Shown piece by piece: positions 1-7,671 of a stretch of DNA of 64,000 nt. The position numbers and the translations under genes are program-made. Origin of the DNA: Actinomadura fibrosa (GTDB lineage: Bacteria; Actinomycetota; Actinomycetes; Streptosporangiales; Streptosporangiaceae); the NCBI RefSeq assembly GCF_900659615.1, contig NZ_CAACUY010000014.1, positions 33,992-97,991 of the forward strand, written 5' to 3'. Positions within the stretch are counted from its first letter, which is position 1. Each line of letters opens with the position of its first letter. The notes beneath the pieces are model-generated. The model made no database searches and had not been told where the DNA came from. It saw only the letters and a list, made by a program, of their open reading frames with translations.

Positions 1-919
1 GAGAGCGTCGTCGCCGTGTACGCGTCGCTCTTCGCGGGGTCGTACCGGTAGTGGTGCTCTGGACGCTCGGGCGTCGCAAGCGGCGCGACGAGGCTCTCGA
101 CCCGTCCGAGCGCGTCGCGGGTCTCGCGGCCGGTGCCGAGGCGCGCCCACGCACGGCCCTCCTGAGCCGTCGCCTGGATGAAGGCCGAGCCTCGCTTGGG
201 AGCGGCCTGCTGCGCTCCCTGGGCCAGCGTGACGGCCCGCTGGTAGCGCCCGTCGGTGAGCGCCTGCCAGGCGTGCGTCTCCAGCGTCCAGGCGAGGATC
301 TCCGGGTGCTCGGCGTGCTCGGCGAGCTGGGCCGCCGTCCGCAGCCGCGCCGCGGCCTCGGGACGCCGCCCGAGGTCGATGTCGCAGGTGGCGGCCAGCA
401 GCGACAGCCATCCTCCGACGGCCACGAGCCGCCGCCGCTCGCTCAGCGTCATCCGCGCGTCCATCAGACGGCACACGTAGCCGAGTTGCCGCCGCGTCCG
501 GACCAGCAGCTCATCCGGCGCCGACCGCGGGTAGGCGGACGCGAGCTCGTCCACGACGCCTTCGAGGGTGACCAGCGTCTCCCCGCCCACATCGCTCGCC
601 GCCGCACGCCGCGCCAACTCCAGCGCCTCGAACTCGTCGTCGGTGCCGTCCGCGATAGGCGGCCGGCCGGTGCCGAAGAGCTCGTCCTCGGCCATGTCGA
701 AGGCGCGGGCGTAGAGAGAGCGATAGCGGGGGCCGACGGCGTGTTCGCCCGCTTCGTGGCCGCGGATCGTGCGTTCGAGGTCCCGGCGGCGGGGCACAGC
801 CGTTGCGCTACCCGGGCCGGTGCGACCTCGCGGAACAGCTCGGCCAGGTCGGAGACGACCAGACCGCGCTTCTTGCGCTCGGCCCGCAGCCGCTCGCCCA
901 CACGCTTGCTGCCGGACAT
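1..919 (-). pseudogene. XRE-family HTH regulator, frameshifted, runs off the left edge
   Basis: Reading leftward from ATG at 919, the first frame gives an N-terminus with an HTH start (MSGSKRVGERLRAERKKRGL, then a VSDLAELFREVAPARVAQRL stretch). The frame is lost near 795-798. A different frame then continues without stops to base 1, with RDLERTIRGHEAGEHAVGPR and SLYARAFDMAEDELFG, typical of actinobacterial Cro/CI-type regulators with a helical repeat C-terminal part. The plus strand at the break reads GGGGCACAG; removing one copy of the CA dinucleotide restores a single frame. About 305 residues are visible. A GTG at the break could start a shorter protein without the first HTH helices. It may be true decay or a sequence error. 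Role: DNA-binding regulator, target unknown. Confidence 0.6.
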
Positions 920-1173
920 CCCGAAGCACCTCGGATATTCGCGGAGACGGCCCGCTTCCTCGCTTACCAGCGATTATCACGATGACCTGCGGCACGCGTC
1001 ACCGCTTCACTGACAGTGACCAGGTGAGCACAGCGGCGGGTCGTGGTGTCGATGAGCGGGCGGGTCGAGTACGTCGAGTTGGGCGTGGTCGTCCAGGGTG
1101 GGAGTCCCCTGGCGCCGTGTCATGACCTCGCGGGTGCGTGCGCGGGTCGGAGCGGGCCTGCGGTGGGTGGGCG

Positions 1174-1644
1174 TTACCTGAGGTGGTACTTCATGCCCAT
1201 GTGGGACGGGCGGAAGCCGATCTTCTGGTAGAAGCGGATCGCGTCGGGGCGCTGGCGGTCGGTGGTGAGCTGCACGACGCGGCAGCCGCGGGCGCGGGCC
1301 TGCTCGATGGCCCAGGTGATGATCGCCTGGCCGACGCCGCGGCCGCGCTGCTCGGCGGCGACGCGGACGCCCTCGATCTGGGCGCGCTCGCCGCCGGTGT
1401 AGGTGAGGCCGGGGATGTAGGTGAGCTGGAGGGTGCCGGCGATCTCGCCGTCGATCTCGGCCACGATGAGGGCGTTGTTGGCGTCCTTGTCGATCGCGGC
1501 GAAGGCGGTGAAGTAGGCCTCCGGGATCACCTCGCCCGGTGTTTCGCGGGTCATTCCGAGGGGATCGTCGGCGAGTAGCCGGACGATTCGCGGTAGATCG
1601 TCCGCCGTCGCCTCGCGGAAGGTCACTTCTTGATCACGCTGCAC
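1174..1644 (-). CDS. GNAT-family N-acetyltransferase
   Basis: 156 residues, the usual size of a single-domain GNAT protein. It should transfer an acetyl group from acetyl-CoA to an amine; the substrate is unknown. The acetyl-CoA-binding motif A is clear (VRVAAEQRGRGVGQAII, with the Q/RxxGxG/A signature), and the C-terminal strand-helix RFYQKIGFRPSHMGMKYHLR is typical. The start used is GTG at 1644; a GTG seven codons further in would also suit. The gene is divergent from the WhiB-family gene, and the two share an intergenic region with a duplicated dyad at 1692-1716. Confidence 0.85.
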   Translation of the reverse strand: MQRDQEVTFREATADDLPRIVRLLADDPLGMTRETPGEVIPEAYFTAFAAIDKDANNALIVAEIDGEIAGTLQLTYIPGLTYTGGERAQIEGVRVAAEQRGRGVGQAIITWAIEQARARGCRVVQLTTDRQRPDAIRFYQKIGFRPSHMGMKYHLR

Positions 1645-1690
1645 GACGACCAGGCTATCCGCACGCTAGGTTGCAATGCTCACTCCGACT

Positions 1691-1717
1691 TGTAGTACTA
1701 CGACCTGTAGTACTACG
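1691..1717. promoter_or_regulatory. Paired perfect dyads GTAGTACTAC between GNAT and WhiB-family genes
   Basis: The 10-bp palindrome GTAGTACTAC occurs at 1692-1701 and again at 1707-1716, so the centres are 15 bp apart. The inner halves form a further inverted repeat, TACTAC-N5-GTAGTA. It is an A/T-rich island in a GC-rich background, 48 bp upstream of the GNAT start and about 70 bp upstream of the WhiB start. The half-sites resemble BlaI/MecI-type operators (TACTAC...GTAGTA), but the binding protein is unknown. Confidence 0.6.
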
Positions 1718-1787
1718 TTGTGTGGGTACCACCCCTCACCCGCGAACTGCCGGTGGGCTCATCGACGCGCCGCCGCAGGGAGAAGCC

Positions 1788-2117
1788 ATGCACAACGATG
1801 AGAACGAGGAACACTGGACCGACCACGCCATCTGCCGCGGGGCTGATCCCGACCTGTTCTTCCCGATCGGATACTCCGCGCCGGTGCTCCAGGCGCAGGA
1901 GGACGCGGCCAAGGCGATCTGCGCGAACTGCCCCGTGGTCGCCGACTGCCTGGCGTGGGCGCTGCGCGTCGGCGAGCCCGACGGCATCTGGGGCGGGACG
2001 ACGCCGGAGGAGCGCCGCTACCTGCGCCGGACGGCCGAGGCGCCGGCCCGGAGGCGGCTGCCGGTGATCGTCGTCCGCGGGGACGCCTCCGAGAACGAGC
2101 ACGCGTCCGCGGCCTGA
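1788..2117 (+). CDS. WhiB-family iron-sulfur transcriptional regulator
   Basis: 109 residues. Four cysteines in the WhiB arrangement are present: Cys16, Cys45, Cys48 and Cys54 (C-x28-C-x2-C-x5-C), expected to ligate a 4Fe-4S cluster. They are followed by the G[I/V]WGG turn (GIWGG, residues 66-70) and a basic C-terminal segment (RRYLRR) of the kind that contacts DNA. WhiB-like proteins usually work with the primary sigma factor to control development, redox or stress genes. ATG at 1788 was chosen because AGGGAGA lies just upstream and the conserved region begins soon after it. I cannot assign it to a particular Wbl subgroup. Confidence 0.93.
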   Translation: MHNDENEEHWTDHAICRGADPDLFFPIGYSAPVLQAQEDAAKAICANCPVVADCLAWALRVGEPDGIWGGTTPEERRYLRRTAEAPARRRLPVIVVRGDASENEHASAA

Positions 2118-2121
2118 GCGC

Positions 2122-3045
2122 TCAGGGGATCAGCGCGACCTTCCCGACGATGCGGCGGCCGAGGAGATCGTCCAGGATCTCGGCCGCCGAGGCCAGGGGG
2201 GCCGTGCGGGGGGCGACCGGGGCGAGCGTGCCCTTCGCCACCATGGCGAGCAGTTCGTCCAGGAGAGGACGCTGCTCCGCGGGGTTCGCCATCGCCCAGG
2301 CTCCCCAGTCGACGCCGATGATGGCGCGATTGCGCAGGAGGACCTGGTTGAGCGGCAGGGACGGGATGTCCCCGGACGCGAAGCCGATCACGATGTAGCG
2401 GCCCTTCTCGCGGAGCGCGCGCAGGGCCGGGTCGGCGAGGGATCCGCCGACCGGGTCGTAGACGAGGTCGACCCCTCCGGACGACCAGTCGCGGGCGGCC
2501 TTCTTGACGTCCGAGAGGTCGATCGCCTCTTCCGCGCCGGCCTCCAGGGCCGCTCGGCGCTTCTCCGGTGACGAGGCGGCGGCCAGGACGCGTGCTCCGA
2601 GGGCCTTAGCCACCTGGATCGCCGCCAGGCCGACGCCTCCGCCGGCGCCGAGGACGAGGATCGTCTCCCCAGGGCGCAGGGACGCCCGTTCCTTCAGGGC
2701 GAAGAGAGCGGTGCTGTAACTCTGCGTGAACGTCGCGGCCTGGGCCGCGGTCAGCTCGTCGGGGATCGGGACGGCGGCCTCGGCCGGGACGGCGACGTGG
2801 GACGCGAAACCGCCCAGTCCGCACATGGCGAGGACGCGCGTCCCGTCGATCGTCCCGGCGACCTCGCTGCCGGGGATGAACGGGGTCTGCGGCTTGATCT
2901 GGTACCTGCCCTGGACGAACAGGGCGTCCACGTAGTTGACGCCCGCCGCCTCCACGGTGACGAGGACCTGGCCGGGACCGGGGACGGGGGGCTCGGTCTC
3001 CCGGACGGTGACGGAGCCGAGCTCTTCACAGATCGCTGCGCGCAT
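2122..3045 (-). CDS. Zinc-independent quinone oxidoreductase (MDR family, QOR-like)
   Basis: 307 residues of the medium-chain dehydrogenase/reductase superfamily. The N-terminal GroES-like domain (residues about 1-115, with GQVLVTVEAAGVNYVDALF) is followed by a nucleotide-binding Rossmann domain with the motif LGAGGGVGLAAIQVAK. The zinc-ligand residues of alcohol dehydrogenases are absent, as in NADPH:quinone oxidoreductases. Expected reaction: NADPH-dependent reduction of quinones or enones in the cytosol. The start at 3045 gives the canonical MRAAICEELG beginning. The gene is convergent with whiB (4-bp gap) and divergent from the rhomboid gene. Confidence 0.88.
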   Translation of the reverse strand: MRAAICEELGSVTVRETEPPVPGPGQVLVTVEAAGVNYVDALFVQGRYQIKPQTPFIPGSEVAGTIDGTRVLAMCGLGGFASHVAVPAEAAVPIPDELTAAQAATFTQSYSTALFALKERASLRPGETILVLGAGGGVGLAAIQVAKALGARVLAAASSPEKRRAALEAGAEEAIDLSDVKKAARDWSSGGVDLVYDPVGGSLADPALRALREKGRYIVIGFASGDIPSLPLNQVLLRNRAIIGVDWGAWAMANPAEQRPLLDELLAMVAKGTLAPVAPRTAPLASAAEILDDLLGRRIVGKVALIP

Positions 3046-3174
3046 CCGACCACTATGCCGAACGGTCAGATCGCACCGAAGACGCCCATCCCCGATATGT
3101 CGGATGGGCACCTTCCGATGCGTGTGTCCGTTGTCCCGGTGACGGCAGGGTCGAGCAGTTCTACGGTGGCTTCC

Positions 3175-3804
3175 ATGAGCTATACCCCCGACAGGCGTCG
3201 CAGCGAGGGAATCGTCCGGCACGGCGCGCGGGCGCTGTCCGCGATCGTCCTGATCGGCATCGTGACCGCGGTGATGTGGGCGCTGGAGCTCTTCGACGTC
3301 TACGCGGACGGCAACCGGCTGGACAGGTTCGGCATCCAGCCGCGGGACGTCAACGACCTTCCGGACATCTTCACGGCGCCGTTCATGCACGGGGGGATCT
3401 CGCACATCGCGGCGAACACGGTGCCGTTCCTCGTGCTCGGCTTCCTCGCGGCGTTCCGGGGAATCGCGAAGTTCCTGGCCGCGAGCCTGATCGTCATCGT
3501 GGTCGGCGGCCTCGGCGTGTGGTTCACCAGCTCGGCGAACACGCTCGGGTCCAGCATCCTGATCTTCGGTTTCTTCGGCTACCTGGTGGGGCGCGGGCTG
3601 TTCGAGCGGCGGCTGCTGGACATCGCGATCGCCGTCGCGGTGGTCGCCGTGTACGGGACGATGCTGCTCGGCGTCATCCCGAGCGACCCCGCGATCTCCT
3701 GGCAGGGCCACCTGTTCGGGCTCGTCGGCGGCGTGCTCGGCGCGTGGTTCCTGCGCCGCGACACGGCCGCCGACCGGCCGGCGATCAGCTCGGGCGGACG
3801 GTGA
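3175..3804 (+). CDS. Rhomboid-family intramembrane serine protease
   Basis: 209 residues with about six membrane segments. It has the rhomboid hallmarks: HGGISHIAAN (His72, His77, Asn81), a GxS nucleophile site LGSSILIFG (Ser127 by alignment) and the second catalytic residue in WQGHLFGLVGG (His179). Rhomboids cleave transmembrane segments of other membrane proteins; the substrate here is unknown. The usual GxSG reads GSSI, so the residue after the nucleophile is Ile instead of Gly. ATG at 3175 was chosen because the conserved sequence starts soon afterwards. The 3' end overlaps the convergent SDR gene by 20 bp. Confidence 0.87.
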   Translation: MSYTPDRRRSEGIVRHGARALSAIVLIGIVTAVMWALELFDVYADGNRLDRFGIQPRDVNDLPDIFTAPFMHGGISHIAANTVPFLVLGFLAAFRGIAKFLAASLIVIVVGGLGVWFTSSANTLGSSILIFGFFGYLVGRGLFERRLLDIAIAVAVVAVYGTMLLGVIPSDPAISWQGHLFGLVGGVLGAWFLRRDTAADRPAISSGGR

Positions 3805-4537
3805 CGTCGGACACCACGGCGTCGCGGGGCGTCTCCAGCGCGGCGACCAGGACGCGGGCGACGGTCGCGGGGGCCGCGAAGTCGTCCTCGGCGTAGGGGT
3901 GGCCCTCCTGGGCGCGGACGCTGCGCTGCATCTCGGTGGCCGTGCGGCCCGGGTAGACGGTCGTCACGCGGATCGAGGGCTCCTCGGCCCGGAGCGAGTC
4001 GGCGAGGGCGCGCAGGCCGAACTTGCTCGCGGCGTACGCGGACCACTCGGGGTTGGCGCGCAGCCCGGCGGTCGAGTTGACGAAGACGACGTGCCCGGCG
4101 GCGGCGCGCAGGGCGGGCAGCAGGAGCCGGGTCAGCTCCGCGGCCGACACCAGGTTGACCGACAGGTGGTCGATCCACTCGTCGGCCTCCAGCTCGGCGA
4201 CCGGCGACAGGTGGACGACCCCCGCGGCGTGGACGACGCCGTCGAGCCGGTCCGGGAGCACGTCGGACGCGAGGGACGCCTCCAGGCGGCGCGGCTCGGT
4301 CAGGTCGAGGGGGATCGTCCGGATCGAGGCGCCGGACGCGGCGGAGGGCCGCGTGCCGGGCGCCGTGCTGATGAGCTGCGTGGCGGCGTGCGCGCCGGTC
4401 CGCAGCTTGCCGGCCAGCGCGTCGAGGCGGTCCTGAGCGCGGCCGGTGAGGATCAGGTCGTGGCCGCGCTCGCGCAGCAGCTCGGCGATCGCGGTGCCGA
4501 TGCCGCCGGTCGCCCCCGTGATCAGATACGTGCCCAT
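3785..4537 (-). CDS. Short-chain dehydrogenase/reductase (SDR)
   Basis: 250 residues of the classical SDR fold. The N-terminal cofactor motif TGATGGIG begins at residue 7, the NAG-equivalent is HAAGV, the catalytic serine lies in VNSTAG and the YxxxK pair in YAASKFG. It should be a cytosolic NAD(P)H-dependent oxidoreductase; nothing nearby shows the substrate. An unusual insert of roughly 25 residues after the second strand (TGAHAATQLISTAPGTRPSA) is rich in small residues and Thr. The C-terminus overlaps the rhomboid gene by 20 bp. Confidence 0.85.
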   Translation of the reverse strand: MGTYLITGATGGIGTAIAELLRERGHDLILTGRAQDRLDALAGKLRTGAHAATQLISTAPGTRPSAASGASIRTIPLDLTEPRRLEASLASDVLPDRLDGVVHAAGVVHLSPVAELEADEWIDHLSVNLVSAAELTRLLLPALRAAAGHVVFVNSTAGLRANPEWSAYAASKFGLRALADSLRAEEPSIRVTTVYPGRTATEMQRSVRAQEGHPYAEDDFAAPATVARVLVAALETPRDAVVSDVTVRPS

Positions 4538-4651
4538 GAGGCCCCATTCTCGTCGATCTCGTCCCCGCCCGCCTAACCGGGTGGACGCACCGGACGTCCC
4601 ATCGGTTCGCTTCCGGGCCGCCGGTTCCGGGCCGGACGGGGACGTGCCAGG

Positions 4652-6112
4652 TCAGTTCGGGCGGAGGACGCGGGTGACCCCGGCGATAAGGGCGGTGGCT
4701 AGGACCCAGCCGGTCGCTACCAGCGCGTAGGCCACCCAGCGGGACCAGCCGGTGGGGTCGAACGCCTGCTGCTGCCCGAAGGTGTCGAGCGGGATGAGGA
4801 GGTCGAGGCTGTAGACGAGGGCGTGGAAGGCGGGCCGCTCGTCCGGCTGCTTGATGGCCTTGGGCGGGTCGATGGAGAACACGGTGGTGCCTACGGCGAG
4901 CAGTGCGGCGAACCACGCGAACGCCAGCCATGGGCGGTAGCCGTAGCCGACCGTCCAGTCGAGGATGTGGTTCCAGATGCGGCCTATCGGGTTCAGCTTG
5001 CGACGGCGCGCGCGCAGCTTGGCCAGTTGCACCTTCCGGGCGAGGTCGTCGGAGCCGACGCTGTGGTACCAGGCAGCGAGCTGCTCGTACGGCTGGAGGT
5101 GGAACTGCGGGTCGCGCGACACCCAGCTCAGCCGGTCCTTGAACGTGCCGTGGAAACGCAGGGTCTCGTAGGTGAGGCCGTCGAGGTAGAGCTCGTCCGG
5201 CCAGGCCCGCCGGTCGTCCATGATCAGGCTGATCCGGGAGTAGGACAGCGACATCCGTCCCTTGATCTTCTCCTCGGGCAGGAGGAGCAGCTCGTCGGCC
5301 TGCAGGTGGCTGGCGTGCAGCGCCATCCGGCCGGGATCGCCGGAGTCGAGCGTCCCGTGGGAGAACGACAGGATGCCGTTGAAGCGGGCGCTCCGCAGCC
5401 GGACGGTGCCGCGGGCGACGAAGCCGTGGCTGAACTCGGCGGTGTCCTCGACGACCATGTTCTGGCCGTCCAGGGCGATGCGTCCCGGGTTGTCGAGCGT
5501 CGTCCCCTCCATGAAGAGGCCGCCGTTCATCCGGGCGCCGACGAGGCGGACCCCGCCGGTGATCGTCGAATTCCGGATGAACGCGCCTACGTCCACGACG
5601 AGCCCGCCGCTGAACAGCGCCCACTTCTCCGGCGCGGTGGCGGTGATCGTCACCTCGTTCATCCGGAGCCCGCCGCCGAGCTGGGCGCGGGGCAGCCGCA
5701 CCTCGCCCTCGATCACCGATCCGGACAGGCTGAGGTAGCCGTCCGCGCGCAGGCCGCCGCCGTCGAAGCCGGGCATGCGGCACTCGTAGAAGCGGAGCTG
5801 GCGGGTCTGCGCGTTGGAGAAGTCCGGTTCCTCCACGATGCGGCACCGCTCCAGGCGGAGCTCGTGCTCGACCGTCCCGCCCTTCAGGTCGAAGTGCCCG
5901 ATGATGTACGCGCCGCGCAGGCGCAGGGCCGCGACCGCGCCGGGGCGGGTCTCGCCCGCGCCGAGCAGCAGCTGCGTGACGACCTCGGCGCGGACGATCC
6001 GGTCAGGGAGCGGTCCGGTGGGACGGTCGTCGCCGAGCACGACCTTGGTGCCGGTGGGGAACGCGGCCCAGAGGCGGCGTTCGGCGTCGTTGAGTCCGGG
6101 GGGCTGGGGCAC
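4652..6112 (-). CDS. Beta-helix-like repeat protein with C-terminal membrane segments
   Basis: 486 residues. The N-terminus has the signature LNDAERRLWAAFPTG. Residues about 70-300 are short repeated strands (L..A.. G.L.L...), pentapeptide-like or beta-helical, with motifs such as LRLRGAYIIGHFDLKGG and GGVRLVGARMNGGLF. A charged alpha-helical stretch (KVQLAKLRARRRK) precedes two membrane segments at about 395-413 and 458-480. Similar Streptomyces proteins are often labelled oxidoreductase, but I see no cofactor site. A paralogue lies at 23038-24657. GTG at 6112 is preceded by AAAGGG. Function unknown; probably a membrane-anchored scaffold or binding protein. Confidence 0.75.
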   Translation of the reverse strand: MPQPPGLNDAERRLWAAFPTGTKVVLGDDRPTGPLPDRIVRAEVVTQLLLGAGETRPGAVAALRLRGAYIIGHFDLKGGTVEHELRLERCRIVEEPDFSNAQTRQLRFYECRMPGFDGGGLRADGYLSLSGSVIEGEVRLPRAQLGGGLRMNEVTITATAPEKWALFSGGLVVDVGAFIRNSTITGGVRLVGARMNGGLFMEGTTLDNPGRIALDGQNMVVEDTAEFSHGFVARGTVRLRSARFNGILSFSHGTLDSGDPGRMALHASHLQADELLLLPEEKIKGRMSLSYSRISLIMDDRRAWPDELYLDGLTYETLRFHGTFKDRLSWVSRDPQFHLQPYEQLAAWYHSVGSDDLARKVQLAKLRARRRKLNPIGRIWNHILDWTVGYGYRPWLAFAWFAALLAVGTTVFSIDPPKAIKQPDERPAFHALVYSLDLLIPLDTFGQQQAFDPTGWSRWVAYALVATGWVLATALIAGVTRVLRPN

Positions 6113-6220
6113 GGAGACCCTTTCTAGGTGAGACCCTCGCTACCGATCAAGCTCCCGATCGGCGGCGGGGTGACTGCCTGGTAACCCCCCGGACGGCGCA
6201 GAGCCGTCCTCACGTGCGAC

Positions 6221-6252
6221 AGAGCCGCCCCACCGGGTGGCAGGGCGGCTCT
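6221..6252 (-). terminator. Hairpin terminator downstream of the Spo0M-like gene
   Basis: A perfect 10-bp stem, AGAGCCGCCC (6221-6230) with GGGCGGCTCT (6243-6252), encloses a 12-nt loop that can itself pair through CACC/GGTG. It begins 11 bp past the stop of the minus-strand gene ending at 6263. Confidence 0.7.
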
Positions 6253-6262
6253 ACCGGTCGTC

Positions 6263-7048
6263 TTAGAAGAAGCCTCGGCGGCGCCCAGCGTCCTGGAGGA
6301 AGCCGTCCAGCTGCCGTTCCCAGTCCACGTTGCCGACCGTGGCGTAGTCCACTGTGAAGCGGCTGAAGGCGTCGTGGCCCTCGGTGAAGACCCCGCCGCG
6401 CTTGTCGAGCTCCAGCACGACCTCCATGGACTGCGGGTACGACACGAACGTCACCTCAAGCTGGGTGATGCCGCGCGCGTACTGCCCCGGGGGCAGGAAC
6501 TCGATCTCCTGGTAGAACGGCAGCTCCTGGTGGACGCCCCAGATGCGCCCCTTCTCGCAGTCGGCGTTGCGGAAGCGGAACCCGAGATTGGAGAACGCGG
6601 CCAGGATGCGCTCCTGCGCGGGCAGGGGGTGCACGGCGATCGGGTCCAGGTCGCCCGGGTCGATGGCCCCGGCGACCTCCAGCTCGGTGGCGATGCCGAC
6701 CGTGGTGCCGTGCAGGGGCTGCCCGTACATGTGGGTGAGCGGCGCCTCCCACGGGATGGGGAACTGGAACGGGACGCTGTGCCGGGCGCCCTCCTCCAGC
6801 TTGAAGTGCCCGGCGACGGGCATCTTGGCGTACTCCAGGTTGGAGCTGTACTCGCTGTCGCCCGACTCGACCTCGACCCTCGTCCGCAGGGCGAGGTTCA
6901 CCGCGAGGATGTCGGAGTTGAACTGGCCTCCGATGATGGCGATCTCCCCCGTGACGACTCCCCCCGGCGTCGTGTTCGGGTCGTGCAGGACCGTTTCGAT
7001 CGACGGCCCGCCGATGCCCATCGCCTGCCGCAGCTTCTTGAAGACCAT
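6263..7048 (-). CDS. Spo0M-like sporulation-control protein
   Basis: 261 residues of the SpoOM family (arrestin-like fold, cytosolic). It begins MVFKKLRQAMGIGGPSIETV, the family's characteristic N-terminus, and has the conserved PGGVVTGEIAIIGGQF strand and a PIPWEAPLT loop. In Bacillus, Spo0M affects sporulation and cell-division control; the actinobacterial role is not well defined. The start at 7048 was chosen over an upstream in-frame start at 7096 because GGGAGGA lies 9 nt before it and because the family begins there. A hairpin follows the stop codon. Confidence 0.88.
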   Translation of the reverse strand: MVFKKLRQAMGIGGPSIETVLHDPNTTPGGVVTGEIAIIGGQFNSDILAVNLALRTRVEVESGDSEYSSNLEYAKMPVAGHFKLEEGARHSVPFQFPIPWEAPLTHMYGQPLHGTTVGIATELEVAGAIDPGDLDPIAVHPLPAQERILAAFSNLGFRFRNADCEKGRIWGVHQELPFYQEIEFLPPGQYARGITQLEVTFVSYPQSMEVVLELDKRGGVFTEGHDAFSRFTVDYATVGNVDWERQLDGFLQDAGRRRGFF

Positions 7049-7191
7049 GTGGCCTGTCCTCCCGTGATCGAGCGCCTCGGGGGCGCTCTCGTCCACTAGA
7101 CGCCCTCACGGGAGGTTACGTTCCAGTCCGGCTCCATGACCTGCGATCCGACGGGATCAGGGACGGTCGGGCGCCCCCGGCGGCCCGCCGG

Positions 7192-7518
7192 TCAGTGGGC
7201 GCCGCCGCCAGCGAGGTTCAGCCCGACCACCCCGACGATGATGAGCGACAGCGAGACGATCTTGACGGCGGAGACGTCGTCGCCCATGACCAGCATGCCG
7301 AGCGCCGCCGTCCCGACGGCGCCGATGCCGACCCAGACCGCGTACGCGGTGCCGACCTCCAGGGTCCGCAGGGCCAGGTTGAGCAGGCCGAAACTGGTCA
7401 CCGCGAAGACGAGGAAGCCGACGGACGGCAGCGGCGCGGAGAAGCCCTTGCTCGCCTTGAGGCACAGGGCCATCGCGACCTCGAACAGGCCCGCGACGAT
7501 GACGAGGATCCAAGCCAT
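7192..7518 (-). CDS. gdx: Small multidrug resistance family exporter, Gdx/SugE type (guanidinium exporter)
   Basis: 108 residues with four membrane segments, the standard SMR size. The essential membrane-embedded acid is Glu13 in IVAGLFEVAMALCLKASKGF. SMR proteins work as dual-topology dimers exchanging a cation for protons. A Gdx (guanidinium exporter) role, not a Qac role, is supported by the guanidine-III riboswitch immediately upstream. ATG at 7518 has GGAGGA 8 nt before it. The gene lies alone between Spo0M and ugd. Confidence 0.88.
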   Translation of the reverse strand: MAWILVIVAGLFEVAMALCLKASKGFSAPLPSVGFLVFAVTSFGLLNLALRTLEVGTAYAVWVGIGAVGTAALGMLVMGDDVSAVKIVSLSLIIVGVVGLNLAGGGAH

Positions 7519-7551
7519 GGTGGTTTCCTCCGGAAAGACGAGACGGCAACG

Positions 7552-7597
7552 GTCGCGCGTCGTCTTCGCCTACCGGGTACGGCGCACCTCGTCCGGG
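7552..7597 (-). promoter_or_regulatory. Guanidine-III (ykkC-III) riboswitch in the leader of the SMR gene
   Basis: On the minus strand the leader starts CCGGACGAGGTGCGCC at 7596, continues through GTACCCGGT, and ends with AAGACGACGC at about 7566-7557. From memory this matches the Thermobifida fusca guanidine-III aptamer almost base for base through the first 25 positions. The pseudoknot strand GCGCCGT can pair with ACGACGC except for one C-A mismatch where the T. fusca sequence has a C-G pair. Guanidine binding is expected to switch on the exporter gene; the aptamer ends about 34 nt before the start codon, consistent with control of translation. Confidence 0.88.
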
Positions 7598-7671
7598 AGG
7601 ACCCGGCTCTCACGCCGCACGGCCCTCACCATGCGTCAACGACCCCCTGTCGGTCGGTGTTCCCTTCCTGA

